Made by a program: the position numbers and the translations under genes. From NCBI RefSeq assembly GCF_019711685.1, contig NZ_JAIGYQ010000004.1, positions 92,166 through 156,165 on the forward strand: a stretch of DNA of 64,000 nucleotides, given 5' to 3'. Below are positions 54,971 through 63,777 of this stretch, piece after piece. Position 1 is the stretch's first letter; every line of letters begins with the position of its first letter. Origin of the DNA: Helicobacter turcicus. GTDB taxonomy: Bacteria > Campylobacterota > Campylobacteria > Campylobacterales > Helicobacteraceae. The notes beneath the pieces were generated by a model. The model worked only from the letters and a program-made list of their open reading frames with translations. It was not told where the DNA came from and searched no databases.

Positions 54971-56082
54971 AGTCTCCCCTCTAAAATCTCTTCAATATTT
55001 TGCAAAATTGCTTCAATAGAATCTCCAAGATGATAAACATTTTCATTGCGCAGGGCTTTGAAATATTCTCTCTCTTTGGCAAAGTCTATGGTTTTTAGGA
55101 ATGCTTTAAGTTCTTTGAGATTCTTTGCGCAATGCCCTTGTAAAATGTAGCCACCATCATTTTCTAAGCTAGGATCCAAAGGAGTTGGCATAAACATAAA
55201 ACTAGGTCTTAATGTGGTGTAGGAATAGGTAAAACTCGTTGTGCTCCAATCTGTTAAGAGAAAATCTGTGTAGTTAAAAAAAGCATTTCCTGCATTTGCA
55301 TCAATACTAATGCGCTCCTCATTTGCAAAACTCGCATTAATTAAGCGGTAGAAATAGTGGTCAGAGCTATAATTAAATGGGTGGGCGCGATAGGAAATCT
55401 TATAATCTGTTTCTTCTAAAAGCCATTCTAAAAGAGTGATTTCACTTCCAGCAAAGGCGTTAATTTGTGCATTTCTTTGATGGACATAGCGCAATGTAGG
55501 AGCGTAGGTTATGGTGTTTTTGGGCGTGTAGTGGTATTCTTTTAAGGCTTTATCAAGCTGTGGGTATCCGCTTGGGAGAAGTTTAATCTTTGCCTTATTT
55601 TTCAAGCGGTATTTGAAAGCTTGCATAGCAGTTTTTGATGGGACAATAATGTAATCCATAGAATCCATTAGTCCGCATACGCAAGTTAAGCGATGAGGGA
55701 AGTAAATGCGTTTTGCGCTTTTGCTTAAAAATTCCCTATCAATCTTGCCATCTTGATAACCCACTTCATCTGCTGTAAGAATTAAATCAATCTCTTCAAT
55801 ATCCACATTAGGATAGTAGGTTTTTCCCTCTTCTATAACTCTCCAAGGAAAAAGCACATTATGGTGTCCGCTTTTTTCAAAATCGTCATTTAAGATTCTA
55901 TCTACAATGGTAAGGACATTGTATTTTTCTTTGAGTTTTGCAATGAGATCTCCAAATTGTGCGCGATAAGTTGGGTAGTAGGAGACCACAGCAATATTTT
56001 TTTTCTCTTTACTTAGGAATCTTTGAATATGTGTTTTAGAGAGTTGATTAAACTCCTCTAGTAGTTTTTCCTCTTCTGTCAT
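54967..56082 (-). CDS. CDP-glycerol glycerophosphotransferase-like protein
   Basis: 371 residues, GT-B-like. ITYAPTLRYVHQR, SYRAHPFNYSSD and FLLTDWSTTSFTYSYTTLRP match the YAPT..R, HP and TD(Y/W)SS motifs of the teichoic-acid polymerase family, which moves glycerol- or ribitol-phosphate from CDP-alcohols. The N-terminal domain (1-190) includes FPHRLTCVCGLMDSMDYIIVPSKTA. In a Gram-negative such enzymes decorate surface glycans. With the LicC-LicA fusion downstream (4-nt overlap), a CDP-choline or CDP-ethanolamine donor is possible. Confidence 0.82.
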   Translation of the reverse strand: MTEEEKLLEEFNQLSKTHIQRFLSKEKKNIAVVSYYPTYRAQFGDLIAKLKEKYNVLTIVDRILNDDFEKSGHHNVLFPWRVIEEGKTYYPNVDIEEIDLILTADEVGYQDGKIDREFLSKSAKRIYFPHRLTCVCGLMDSMDYIIVPSKTAMQAFKYRLKNKAKIKLLPSGYPQLDKALKEYHYTPKNTITYAPTLRYVHQRNAQINAFAGSEITLLEWLLEETDYKISYRAHPFNYSSDHYFYRLINASFANEERISIDANAGNAFFNYTDFLLTDWSTTSFTYSYTTLRPSFMFMPTPLDPSLENDGGYILQGHCAKNLKELKAFLKTIDFAKEREYFKALRNENVYHLGDSIEAILQNIEEILEGRL

Positions 56083-56576
56083 AGTAAATCTCCTTGCAAA
56101 AATTCTGCAATTTCTTTAATCTTAGAATCTTTCGTGTTTTCTAGTGTGTTTAGTGTAGCTTTTAGCTCTTTTAGTGAAGTTGCAATAAAGGTTATTTTTT
56201 GGAGCATACAATAAAGTCTATCATTGCCAAAATCTATGCTTGTAAAAGCAGGAAGATAAAGGAGACTAGGTTTTAAAAATGCGAGGCTAAATTGTAAAGC
56301 AATATTAGAAGTGTCTGTGATTAAAATATCTGCTTCTTTTGCCTCTTGTAAGTTTGGCAGTTGTGCAATGGAGCAGTAATTTAGAGACTCTAAAATAACC
56401 TTGTGGTATCTTGCAGGAGTTTTTGGGTGAGGCAAGTAAAGGAGTCTATTATCCCCCCCCCTCTTCTTATTTAGAGCAAAAAGAATTTCTAGCACTTGCA
56501 TATCATAAGTGCAGAGGCAATTTGCATGGAGTAAATCAAAATCTTCTCTAAAAGAAGGCGCATAAAGAATGGTCAT
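56079..56576 (-). CDS. Half-length CDP-glycerol-transferase-like protein with a G9 tract (probably phase-variable)
   Basis: 165 residues only. ILYAPSFREDFDLL, YLPHPKTPARYH and ILITDTSNIALQFSLAFLKP match the C-terminal nucleotide-binding half of the glycerophosphotransferase family (usual length ~370), so the acceptor-binding half is missing. Nine consecutive Gs (56453-56461) encode part of KKRGGDN near residue 40. With nine Gs the frame is open from the ATG to the TGA that overlaps the next gene. One base more or less would shift it. It overlaps the Maf gene by 4 nt upstream and the next transferase by 4 nt downstream. Confidence 0.75.
   Translation of the reverse strand: MTILYAPSFREDFDLLHANCLCTYDMQVLEILFALNKKRGGDNRLLYLPHPKTPARYHKVILESLNYCSIAQLPNLQEAKEADILITDTSNIALQFSLAFLKPSLLYLPAFTSIDFGNDRLYCMLQKITFIATSLKELKATLNTLENTKDSKIKEIAEFLQGDLL
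56453..56461 (-). repeat. Homopolymer G9 tract in coding sequence
   Basis: Nine G residues on the coding strand, by far the longest G/C run in any gene here. The next longest are six. Such tracts cause slipped-strand phase variation of surface genes in Campylobacter and Helicobacter. In this copy the reading frame is ON. Confidence 0.85.
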
Positions 56577-58564
56577 TTTTTCTCCTTTGTTTCTCGTGTT
56601 TCTTGTAAATTTGTAGCGATTTTTGCTTCAATCTCTGCGAGTTCTTTTGCGTCATACCAACTTGCAATTGCACGTTTTGCAACTTCTAGGGTTGCATCCA
56701 TTCCACCAGCAAGAGAGAAAAGCCAAAACTTATGCGCATAAAGCCAGTCAATTTGCTTGACTTGTTTTTCAATGAGGGAATGCACAGGACGCACAACAAT
56801 TTTAGCAAATTCTAGTTCTTGATGCACAATATAGCTTTGCACCGCATCTGAAAAGACTTTAATGAAAATATCCTCTTTAAAAAGATCTTTTATGGAATCA
56901 ATTTTATCTGAAATGTTGTCCATTTCTTTAAAGTTAATTTTCTCTAGTTTGTTTTCGCGATTAAGTCGTTCTAGCTCTTCTGTCATTTTAACCACTCTTA
57001 AAAAAGTGTCTTCTACGATTTTTTTAGTTTGATAACCATATTCTAAAAATTCTTTAATCTTGGTTTTAATCTGTTTTTGAGAATTTTTGATTTCTGTTGT
57101 TGTAGGTGGTGTGAGTTTGATTTGCTTTTTTGTAATTTTTGGTAGAGATTCTAACACTTCTTTAAAAGGTATCTCTTTTGTGCCTTCTATTCTAGCTCCT
57201 CCCTCTGTGGAGTTTATGGCTTCTATGGGGTAGGGGGTTTGTGCAATGTCTTTTTCAAAGAAATTTAAAAACATATTCCAAACTCTATTTGTTTCTACTA
57301 CACCTTTTCCTCCATAAGCTGGGACTAAGATTTTATCTAATGTGTTAGTAGCGGGCTTGTATTGCTCTTCTTGTTCTCCAAAAATTGCATCTTTAGAATG
57401 CGTTTTGCCATCTTTTCCAAAGGCTAAATCTTGTCCAATAAACACACAACGTTCAAATTTACTATGCACAATAATTTCATACGCCATATTTGCAGCACTC
57501 ATACCAATCCCTGCATAACCATATTCTATTAAATTAAAAAATCTTGTGTAGCCAAATGGGCGCATACTAAAGGTTTTTGTGCCTTGTGTAATTGCGTCTG
57601 TTGTGGCTTTATGCACAATACTAGTCATTGCAAAGATGATTCCTTTTTGTGCTTCTTGCGGAGTTTTTAGATAAAAATCCGCTGTGAGTTCTACACGTTC
57701 TAAAGTTACGACAATATCGGGTTTAATGCCATGCTTAATAAGAATGGGGAAACTTGCATCCACGCTAAAAATCGTGATTTTATCAGCATGTTCTTTTAAG
57801 AGTGGGAGTTGCTTATATAAAGATGGTCCTGTGGAGACAATCACAGCGGTGCTTGTTGTCTTTGCATTTTCAATAAGATTTAGCATAGAGGGCGTGGTAA
57901 TCATTTCTGGAAGATTTTGCAAATGGTGTTCTAGCCCAATTAGCGCATCTGTGGAATCATTTCCGACAGCAATCACATGGTGTTCTAAGCTGCGCGTTAG
58001 GATTCCATTGATTTTTAAGCATTCTTCAGAGTAGCGCCCATAATAGCTATTTAGCAAGTGAAGATTATAAATGCGTGAATAAATCCACTGCCCATCTGTT
58101 ACCAAGAATTCATCAAGCTCCCCAAAATTTGTTGTACGTGTCCAAAAAATTAAAAGTTTTTGGCTTAAGATTTCTTCGGAAAAATCCGCAAAACTCAATG
58201 CAATATAAATTAACTCTAATTCTGGTTCAAAGATAAAGAGTTTTTTAATGTTTTTATTTTGATTAAGTAAGATTCTATAAAAGACACCATTGCCACAACC
58301 AAAAAAGTAAAAAAATGGGTGGAGTTTAAAGGGTTCAAATTCTTTAATTTTATCCGTTGTCTCCTCTAAAGGACTTTTTTGGTAGAGAGAAACTTTATTT
58401 TTCTTATCGTAAATATTAATATTTAGAGGGTCTTTACCGATATAGACTTCGTATTTTTGATTCACCTCTAATGTTTTAAGCTGTGCGGCAAGTAAGGGAT
58501 TGACTTTTAAGAGAGCTTCTATATTTTTATCAAAGCGAGGGTTTAGGGATTCTTGGTTTTGCAT
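56573..58564 (-). CDS. Maf-family motility accessory factor / flagellin glycosyltransferase
   Basis: 663 residues, normal length. The centre has AVIVSTGPSLYKQLPLLKEH, FSVDASFPILIKHGIKPDIV and MSAANMAYEIIVHSKFERCVFIGQDLAF, typical of the MptE/DUF115 core of Maf proteins. The C-terminal part is helical. Maf enzymes transfer pseudaminic or legionaminic acid to flagellin. H. pylori has a Maf gene in the same place beside flaB. AAGGA precedes the ATG, and it opens the five-gene overlapping operon, 66 bp after the flaB stop. Confidence 0.9.
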   Translation of the reverse strand: MQNQESLNPRFDKNIEALLKVNPLLAAQLKTLEVNQKYEVYIGKDPLNINIYDKKNKVSLYQKSPLEETTDKIKEFEPFKLHPFFYFFGCGNGVFYRILLNQNKNIKKLFIFEPELELIYIALSFADFSEEILSQKLLIFWTRTTNFGELDEFLVTDGQWIYSRIYNLHLLNSYYGRYSEECLKINGILTRSLEHHVIAVGNDSTDALIGLEHHLQNLPEMITTPSMLNLIENAKTTSTAVIVSTGPSLYKQLPLLKEHADKITIFSVDASFPILIKHGIKPDIVVTLERVELTADFYLKTPQEAQKGIIFAMTSIVHKATTDAITQGTKTFSMRPFGYTRFFNLIEYGYAGIGMSAANMAYEIIVHSKFERCVFIGQDLAFGKDGKTHSKDAIFGEQEEQYKPATNTLDKILVPAYGGKGVVETNRVWNMFLNFFEKDIAQTPYPIEAINSTEGGARIEGTKEIPFKEVLESLPKITKKQIKLTPPTTTEIKNSQKQIKTKIKEFLEYGYQTKKIVEDTFLRVVKMTEELERLNRENKLEKINFKEMDNISDKIDSIKDLFKEDIFIKVFSDAVQSYIVHQELEFAKIVVRPVHSLIEKQVKQIDWLYAHKFWLFSLAGGMDATLEVAKRAIASWYDAKELAEIEAKIATNLQETRETKEKK

Positions 58565-58603
58565 AATAATCCTTGAGTAATGCGATTGCGAGTTATTTTA
58601 AGT

Positions 58604-58626
58604 AAAAAACCCTAAAAAAGGGCTTT
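58604..58626 (-). terminator. Intrinsic terminator after flaB
   Basis: On the minus strand AAAGCCC and GGG pair around TTTTTTA, followed by six Ts. It lies 4 bases after the flaB stop. The Maf operon beyond must rely on readthrough or on a promoter in the 39 bases left. Confidence 0.7.
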
Positions 58627-58629
58627 AGA

Positions 58630-60177
58630 CTATTGAAGAAGCTTAAGAATGTTTTGTTGCACTTGGTTAGCTTGTGCCATAGCAAAGCTTCCAGATTGTG
58701 CAAGAATGTTTGTCTTAGAGAATGTTGCAGATTCTTCTGCGAAGTCTGTATCACGGATTTGAGATTCTGCGGATTTAACATTAACTTGTGTAACGGTGAT
58801 GTTATTGATTGTCGCAACAAGTTGTTGTTGCACAGAACCTAAATCTGCACGGATTCTATCTAAATGCTCTTGTGCAGATTGTGCCATATCCATAACAGCC
58901 ATTGCACCCTCTAAGCTTGTAACACCAGCCCCAATTCCATTAGCATTAACTGCGGCAACAGCTCCGTTTGCATTTGCACCAATAGCAGATGCGATGTTTG
59001 AACCAAATTCTCCATTGACACTTCTTAGATTAACTGTATATTGTGCAAGTCCTGTTCCAGCTTGGAAAGCTCCTGCAGAGTGCAAACCAACTTGTGAGAA
59101 GTTTGTTCCAGAGACTAAAATGTCTCTAGCATTTAGGCGAATGAGTGTTAAGCGTCCAACAATTGCATGTGTCGCTCCTGAAACACCAACAAATGAACCC
59201 CCACCCATTACTGATGAACCACTTGTAACACTAATAGCAATTGCACGTCCATCTGAACTTGTAAGTTGCAAGGCTCCAGAAATACTAAGTGAAGCTTGCA
59301 CACCTGTGCGCTCTTTTTGTGCGTTGATTGCATTAATCAATCTTCCGTCATAATCATTCTTTTGCACATCATTAATATCACCAATTGCGATTCCATTGAT
59401 AACTAATCCGCGGATAGTTCCTGATGCAATAGGCTCACCTCCTTGCCCCATAACGTTATAAGTTGCACGCACTCCTAATGTATCAGAGTTTTTATTGATT
59501 GCTTCTGCTAACGCCCCAATCCCTGTTCCAGCAGAAGTGGAGATTTTTACAGATTCAATGGCGTAATTATTTGTCCCATCTGTATTTAGGAATTTAAGTG
59601 TAACTTCACCTAAGTTTGTAGCACCCGCACTTGCAACTAAATCCCCTCCTGTTTCATAGCGCACATGTCCGATTTTGTGAGAGTTTGTAGGTTGGATTGA
59701 TGCTTTTACCGTAGTGTTAGAATATGCACCAATTTGAAATTCTTTATTTGTGAAAGCACCAGAGAGCATTTGCTGACCATTGAAGCTTGTAGTGTTTGCA
59801 ATATTATCAAGCTCTTCCATAAGACGTAAAATATCGCTTTGTAAGGCGTTTCTCGTAACTGTTGTTTGACCATCTTGCGCTGCTTGTGTTGCTTTTGTTT
59901 TAATGGTATCTAAGATTTTAATTTGCTCATCCATTGCTTTATCAGCAGTTTGAATGATACCAATTGCATCATTAGCATTTCTTGTTGCTTGTCCTAGTGC
60001 TGCTGCTTGAGAGCGCAAACTATCTGCGATTGCCATACCAGAGGCATCATCTGCTGCTTTATTGATTCTAAGTCCTGAGCTTAGTTTCTCAAGTGCATTT
60101 GACATATTGCGGTTATTCACAATTCCTGAAGTATGTGCATTTAACGCATTAACATTGGTGTATATCCTATAACTCAT
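58630..60177 (-). CDS. flaB: Flagellin, FlaB type
   Basis: 515 residues. N-terminus [18 protein letters not shown], then [20 protein letters not shown]. The C-terminus ends [20 protein letters not shown] and ILKLLQ. The middle motifs [15 protein letters not shown] and [14 protein letters not shown] resemble H. pylori FlaB rather than FlaA as I recall them. A sigma-54 promoter upstream is also a flaB trait, since flaA uses sigma-28. The true start is 60177. The frame opens 19 codons earlier over the promoter. It is exported through the hook and forms filament subunits. Confidence 0.93.
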   Translation of the reverse strand: MSYRIYTNVNALNAHTSGIVNNRNMSNALEKLSSGLRINKAADDASGMAIADSLRSQAAALGQATRNANDAIGIIQTADKAMDEQIKILDTIKTKATQAAQDGQTTVTRNALQSDILRLMEELDNIANTTSFNGQQMLSGAFTNKEFQIGAYSNTTVKASIQPTNSHKIGHVRYETGGDLVASAGATNLGEVTLKFLNTDGTNNYAIESVKISTSAGTGIGALAEAINKNSDTLGVRATYNVMGQGGEPIASGTIRGLVINGIAIGDINDVQKNDYDGRLINAINAQKERTGVQASLSISGALQLTSSDGRAIAISVTSGSSVMGGGSFVGVSGATHAIVGRLTLIRLNARDILVSGTNFSQVGLHSAGAFQAGTGLAQYTVNLRSVNGEFGSNIASAIGANANGAVAAVNANGIGAGVTSLEGAMAVMDMAQSAQEHLDRIRADLGSVQQQLVATINNITVTQVNVKSAESQIRDTDFAEESATFSKTNILAQSGSFAMAQANQVQQNILKLLQ

Positions 60178-60217
60178 TATGCATCCTTTGCAATAAAATT
60201 GAATTTGCAGGGTATAA

Positions 60218-60233
60218 AGCAAAAGGTATTCCA
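60218..60233 (-). promoter_or_regulatory. Sigma-54 promoter of flaB
   Basis: The minus strand reads TGGAATACCTTTTGCT with GG and GC ten bases apart. It shares TGGAATA and TTGCT with the flgE and flgI promoters. It lies about 41 bases before the flaB ATG, inside the spurious upstream extension. Confidence 0.85.
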
Positions 60234-60298
60234 CTTTTTGAATCCCTTAATTAAAATCCCGCAAAATAGGCTATTTTTAATTTTTTGTTTGTTTTAAT

Positions 60299-60326
60299 TT
60301 AAGTTTTGATAGGATTCCGCCGATAT
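60299..60326 (+). promoter_or_regulatory. Sigma-28 (FliA) promoter of the glycosyltransferase operon
   Basis: TTAAGTTT at 60299-60306, 12 bases, then GCCGATAT at 60319-60326. Compared with the enteric FliA consensus TAAAGTTT-N11-GCCGATAA, both halves match in most positions. It lies 33 bases before the ATG at 60359 and is divergent from the flaB sigma-54 promoter. Confidence 0.75.
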
Positions 60327-60358
60327 TTAAGACTAATAAAATCATTGAAAGAATAGCA

Positions 60359-62437
60359 ATGCAGTTTCAAACACAAGAAATTATAGAGCGCTTAAGAGTT
60401 GTGCAAAACAAGCAAGAAATTAATGCAGTTATGACGTTAGTTAGGGCTTTTGGTCAGGAGTGGCAAGAGGGGTTAAGTATAGCAGAGGCTAGGGAGATTA
60501 TAGGGCTAATTAGAGAGAAAGCTTTAGAGATTATCTTTACAAAAGGTGATGTTCCAGATAGAGATTTTTTGTGGGCGTATGGAATCTTTAAAAGCCTTGA
60601 GAAAAAAGACGGGGTAGAGGCTTTAAGGGATTTGCGATTCCAAAACTATGCGGATTTGTGTTTAGCATATGTGAAAAACACTGAAATTTCTTACTATGAG
60701 CGGTTATTATTTATTGATTGTGCTTGTGTTGCGCTTTTGCTTGGTGGAGAGAGTGAAAGGGCGGTGCAATTCTTTTTATCCCATGTGATTTATCTAAGTT
60801 TGCGTGAGAATTATATTGCAGATTTAGATACTTTTGTGGGTGCATTTATCACCTATTATGCCTTTCCTATTGAGTGGGTTTTGGAGATCCAGAGAAATGC
60901 GCTTAAGAGTGCGTATTATTGGGAGCTAGAAGATGATGATAAGAAGTCGGTATTCCTATGGGGTATGCACATTTTTTGGAATGTGCCACACTATTTTAAC
61001 AACTTAAAATGGAGAGAAAATTTTTCAACTTGGCTAGAAGTGTTAGAGCGCTTGTTAAAGCAAGGAAACTTAGATGTAGCAATGTATGTAAGCTTCTATA
61101 TTTATCATAAATTTGGAAATTCTGCACAGACGCAAGAGGATTGGCAAGAATATAATGATAAAGTTGTCAAGCTTATGGAGACTTATTATGTGGAATACGG
61201 AAAAACACTTCCAAAATGCAAGGATAAGATAGATTCAAGCAATGGGCGCAAAATAAAAATTGGAATCTTAAAAGATAGAATTGTAGAAAATTCTCCCTAT
61301 AAGGTGGAGTATTCCTTTTGTAAGAAGTTGTTGCAAGATAAAGAGTTCGCAGAGAAATACGAAATTATTGTGTATTCTATGGCATATATTCAAAAAAGTG
61401 ATGATAATTTGCAAGTAATGCAAGATTTTGTGCAAGCTGGGGCATCTGTCTTTAGTCCTGCGTATAAAATGGTGCATGAGAAGAGTTATTATGTTTCGCA
61501 TTTACAAAAAGCTTTAGCCCTTAGAAATTCTATTTTAAGCGAGGAGATTGATATTTTAATCTCCACAGGGACAATTGATTGTAGCGATTTTCTTTTTGCT
61601 ACAAGAAGTGCGCCAAAACAGATTTTTTGGAGTCATGGAAATGGGAGGTATGCTATTGTTGGGATTGATGCAAGGATAAGCCATTCTCCCCCTTCGGATT
61701 CTCCTTATACGTTTGCAAGTTTTTATGTCTCTATGGATAAAGAGAAGTTTTATAATCCGCCACGTCCTAAAGAGGCAATAGAAGCAGAGAGGGCGAAATA
61801 TCCTATTAGTGAAGATACGGTGGTTCTTGGGGTGATTGGACGTTTGGTAAAAGTAGATAGCGATGCGTATTTAGAATGTATTGCAGAGGTTATGCAAAAG
61901 CATACAAATACGATTTTTATTGCTGCTGGAAATGGCAATGCGCCTGTGATTAGGGAAAAGGTAGAAAAACTTGGAATCTCTGAACGTTTTTTTATGCCCG
62001 GATTTGTAGATGCGCATATTTATGGACACATTATTAATATATTTTGCAATACATTTCCTTTAGAGCAAGGAGAGAGTTTGAGTGAATTTGCTGTGAAAAG
62101 CAAAGGGTTAAGTATGACTAAGATACCTTCCATAGAAGAGCGCAGGGGAAGGGTGAGAGAATATTGGAGTGGAGAAAAGGGCGCAACTATTAGGAGGCTC
62201 TTTTTAGAAAATGGAAATGATCCGGATTTTATGTATCAATTCATTTTAGAAGGGGTTAATGATATGATTCAGCCTGATACGATACTAGGCTATAAAGAGG
62301 GATTAGAAAAGTGTTTGAAACTCTGTAAAGATGAAGAAATTCTTTCTTATATGAGGGCTATTAATAAAGTTTATATAGCAACAGAGAGTTATTTCGCGCT
62401 AAAAGGAATTGAACCCCTTTTTAAAGGAGTTGATTGA
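60359..62437 (+). CDS. GT41-like (HMW1C/OGT-type) glycosyltransferase
   Basis: 692 residues. Residues 1-290 are helical, and 300-690 look like a GT-B glycosyltransferase: [20 protein letters not shown] (acceptor/UDP region), [33 protein letters not shown] and [20 protein letters not shown] (compare FPxxxGxxxxE in OGT and HMW1C). Such enzymes add hexose or GlcNAc to Asn, Ser or Thr of exported proteins in the cytoplasm. A sigma-28-like promoter ties it to late flagellar expression. The family name is an inference from motifs. Its TGA shares a base with the next ATG. Confidence 0.7.
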   Translation: MQFQTQEIIERLRVVQNKQEINAVMTLVRAFGQEWQEGLSIAEAREIIGLIREKALEIIFTKGDVPDRDFLWAYGIFKSLEKKDGVEALRDLRFQNYADLCLAYVKNTEISYYERLLFIDCACVALLLGGESERAVQFFLSHVIYLSLRENYIADLDTFVGAFITYYAFPIEWVLEIQRNALKSAYYWELEDDDKKSVFLWGMHIFWNVPHYFNNLKWRENFSTWLEVLERLLKQGNLDVAMYVSFYIYHKFGNSAQTQEDWQEYNDKVVKLMETYYVEYGKTLPKCKDKIDSSNGRKIKIGILKDRIVENSPYKVEYSFCKKLLQDKEFAEKYEIIVYSMAYIQKSDDNLQVMQDFVQAGASVFSPAYKMVHEKSYYVSHLQKALALRNSILSEEIDILISTGTIDCSDFLFATRSAPKQIFWSHGNGRYAIVGIDARISHSPPSDSPYTFASFYVSMDKEKFYNPPRPKEAIEAERAKYPISEDTVVLGVIGRLVKVDSDAYLECIAEVMQKHTNTIFIAAGNGNAPVIREKVEKLGISERFFMPGFVDAHIYGHIINIFCNTFPLEQGESLSEFAVKSKGLSMTKIPSIEERRGRVREYWSGEKGATIRRLFLENGNDPDFMYQFILEGVNDMIQPDTILGYKEGLEKCLKLCKDEEILSYMRAINKVYIATESYFALKGIEPLFKGVD

Positions 62438-63759
62438 TGCAATATTATATTTATCCCGCAGGCACTAATGGGAAAGCAATTTTTGAATTTTTAAGTATTT
62501 TTGAGCCAGAGAGTGCGTGTGTTTTGATTGATGATAGTTCTAGAGAGCATAATTTTGAATTTTTATGTCAAAACATTAAAAATGATGATGTGATTTTAAT
62601 TGCGAGTAAATGGAATTATGAGAGGTTATGCAATCGGTTGAAAGAACAAAAAATTGATAATTTTATCAATGGCATAGAATGGATTGGCAAGAAGATTAAT
62701 ACATATATCAAAAAGAGAAGAAATAGGAGCAAAAAAGCAATAGGAATTGTCTTACAACATGAGATGATTGTTAAGAATTTTTATGGCATTGATAAAGATT
62801 TAGAAAAGTTTGGTTATGAATTAGTCTATATCGCTGGAACTAGGGAATTATATGAGGGAATAGATAGCAAGTATTTGCGCACTTTTGCAACAGATGCCCT
62901 TTTAGAAGAAATAGATAGCATAGATTTAATCATTGATACCTGCGGAGAACCCACAAATTTAAATGTTACAAGCCTAGATTTGACACATGGGTATCAAGGG
63001 ACATTGCATTATCCCTTTGCAGACTATACAGAATCAGATATAAAATTTTTTAGTTATGCGGCTAAGAGAAATAATTATGTGGCTTGTGGAGGAAAAAAGA
63101 TTAGAAGGGGTTATGAAGATTTTTTTAAACAATGTGGCTTGGAGAATAGGGCAGTAGATTTAGGGTATTTGAATCTCACACAAACTTTTAAGAATTACAA
63201 CGTTTTTCTTAAAGAAAATGGAAATTTTGAGGAAGAAGTCGTTGTGATAGGCTTTTCTTTTTTAACCTTAGAGGATTGGAAAAAACAATTAGTTCAAGGG
63301 CTTTTAGACGCGCAAAAAAAAGTTTTTGTTATGGCACACCCTATTTTTGGAGAGCAAATTAAGAAAGATTTTCTTCCTTTGTTTGCATATCATACTAATT
63401 TCTTGCAGGAAAGCGACTTTAAGAGTAGAAATGAAATTTTTGCTAGAAGCATTTGTTTGATTACAGATTCTAGCTCTGTTGGTTATACCTATCCTTTGGT
63501 AACTGCAAAACGTTGCATTGTATGGACAGATGACAAAGAAAAGTATTGGACTAAAAAAATAGGGGAGGAACATTATTTTGACCCAAGATTACATGTATTA
63601 TGCTCTAGTGTCCCTGAAGTCTTGCAAGTTATCCATACGCTTCCAGAATCTACGGAAGAATTTAGAAGCACTATTCAAAAATATAGAGAAGAGGAATGTT
63701 TTCATTTCTATGATAGTAGAGAAAAGACATTAGAATTCATACAAACATTGCTTAAATAA
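62437..63759 (+). CDS. CDP-glycerol-transferase-like / GT-B surface glycan enzyme
   Basis: 440 residues. The N-terminal ~90 residues (YYIYPAGTNGKAIFEFL, VLIDDSS) look like a small nucleotide- or sugar-binding Rossmann part. The rest has LTHGYQGTLHYPF, VVVIGFSFLTLEDW, VMAHPIFGEQ and CLITDSSSVGYTYPLVTAKR, similar to the HP and TDxSS motifs of the glycerophosphotransferase family. The ATG at 62437 shares a base with the previous stop and has AAGGAG upstream. It is the third such enzyme around flaB. Substrate unknown. Confidence 0.6.
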   Translation: MQYYIYPAGTNGKAIFEFLSIFEPESACVLIDDSSREHNFEFLCQNIKNDDVILIASKWNYERLCNRLKEQKIDNFINGIEWIGKKINTYIKKRRNRSKKAIGIVLQHEMIVKNFYGIDKDLEKFGYELVYIAGTRELYEGIDSKYLRTFATDALLEEIDSIDLIIDTCGEPTNLNVTSLDLTHGYQGTLHYPFADYTESDIKFFSYAAKRNNYVACGGKKIRRGYEDFFKQCGLENRAVDLGYLNLTQTFKNYNVFLKENGNFEEEVVVIGFSFLTLEDWKKQLVQGLLDAQKKVFVMAHPIFGEQIKKDFLPLFAYHTNFLQESDFKSRNEIFARSICLITDSSSVGYTYPLVTAKRCIVWTDDKEKYWTKKIGEEHYFDPRLHVLCSSVPEVLQVIHTLPESTEEFRSTIQKYREEECFHFYDSREKTLEFIQTLLK

Positions 63760-63777
63760 AGAATCAAGGACTACATA

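Noticed and set aside
58796..59353. Long + strand open frame opposite flaB
   Set aside because: Its composition mirrors the Ala/Thr/Gly-rich flagellin core in another frame, and there is no start signal.
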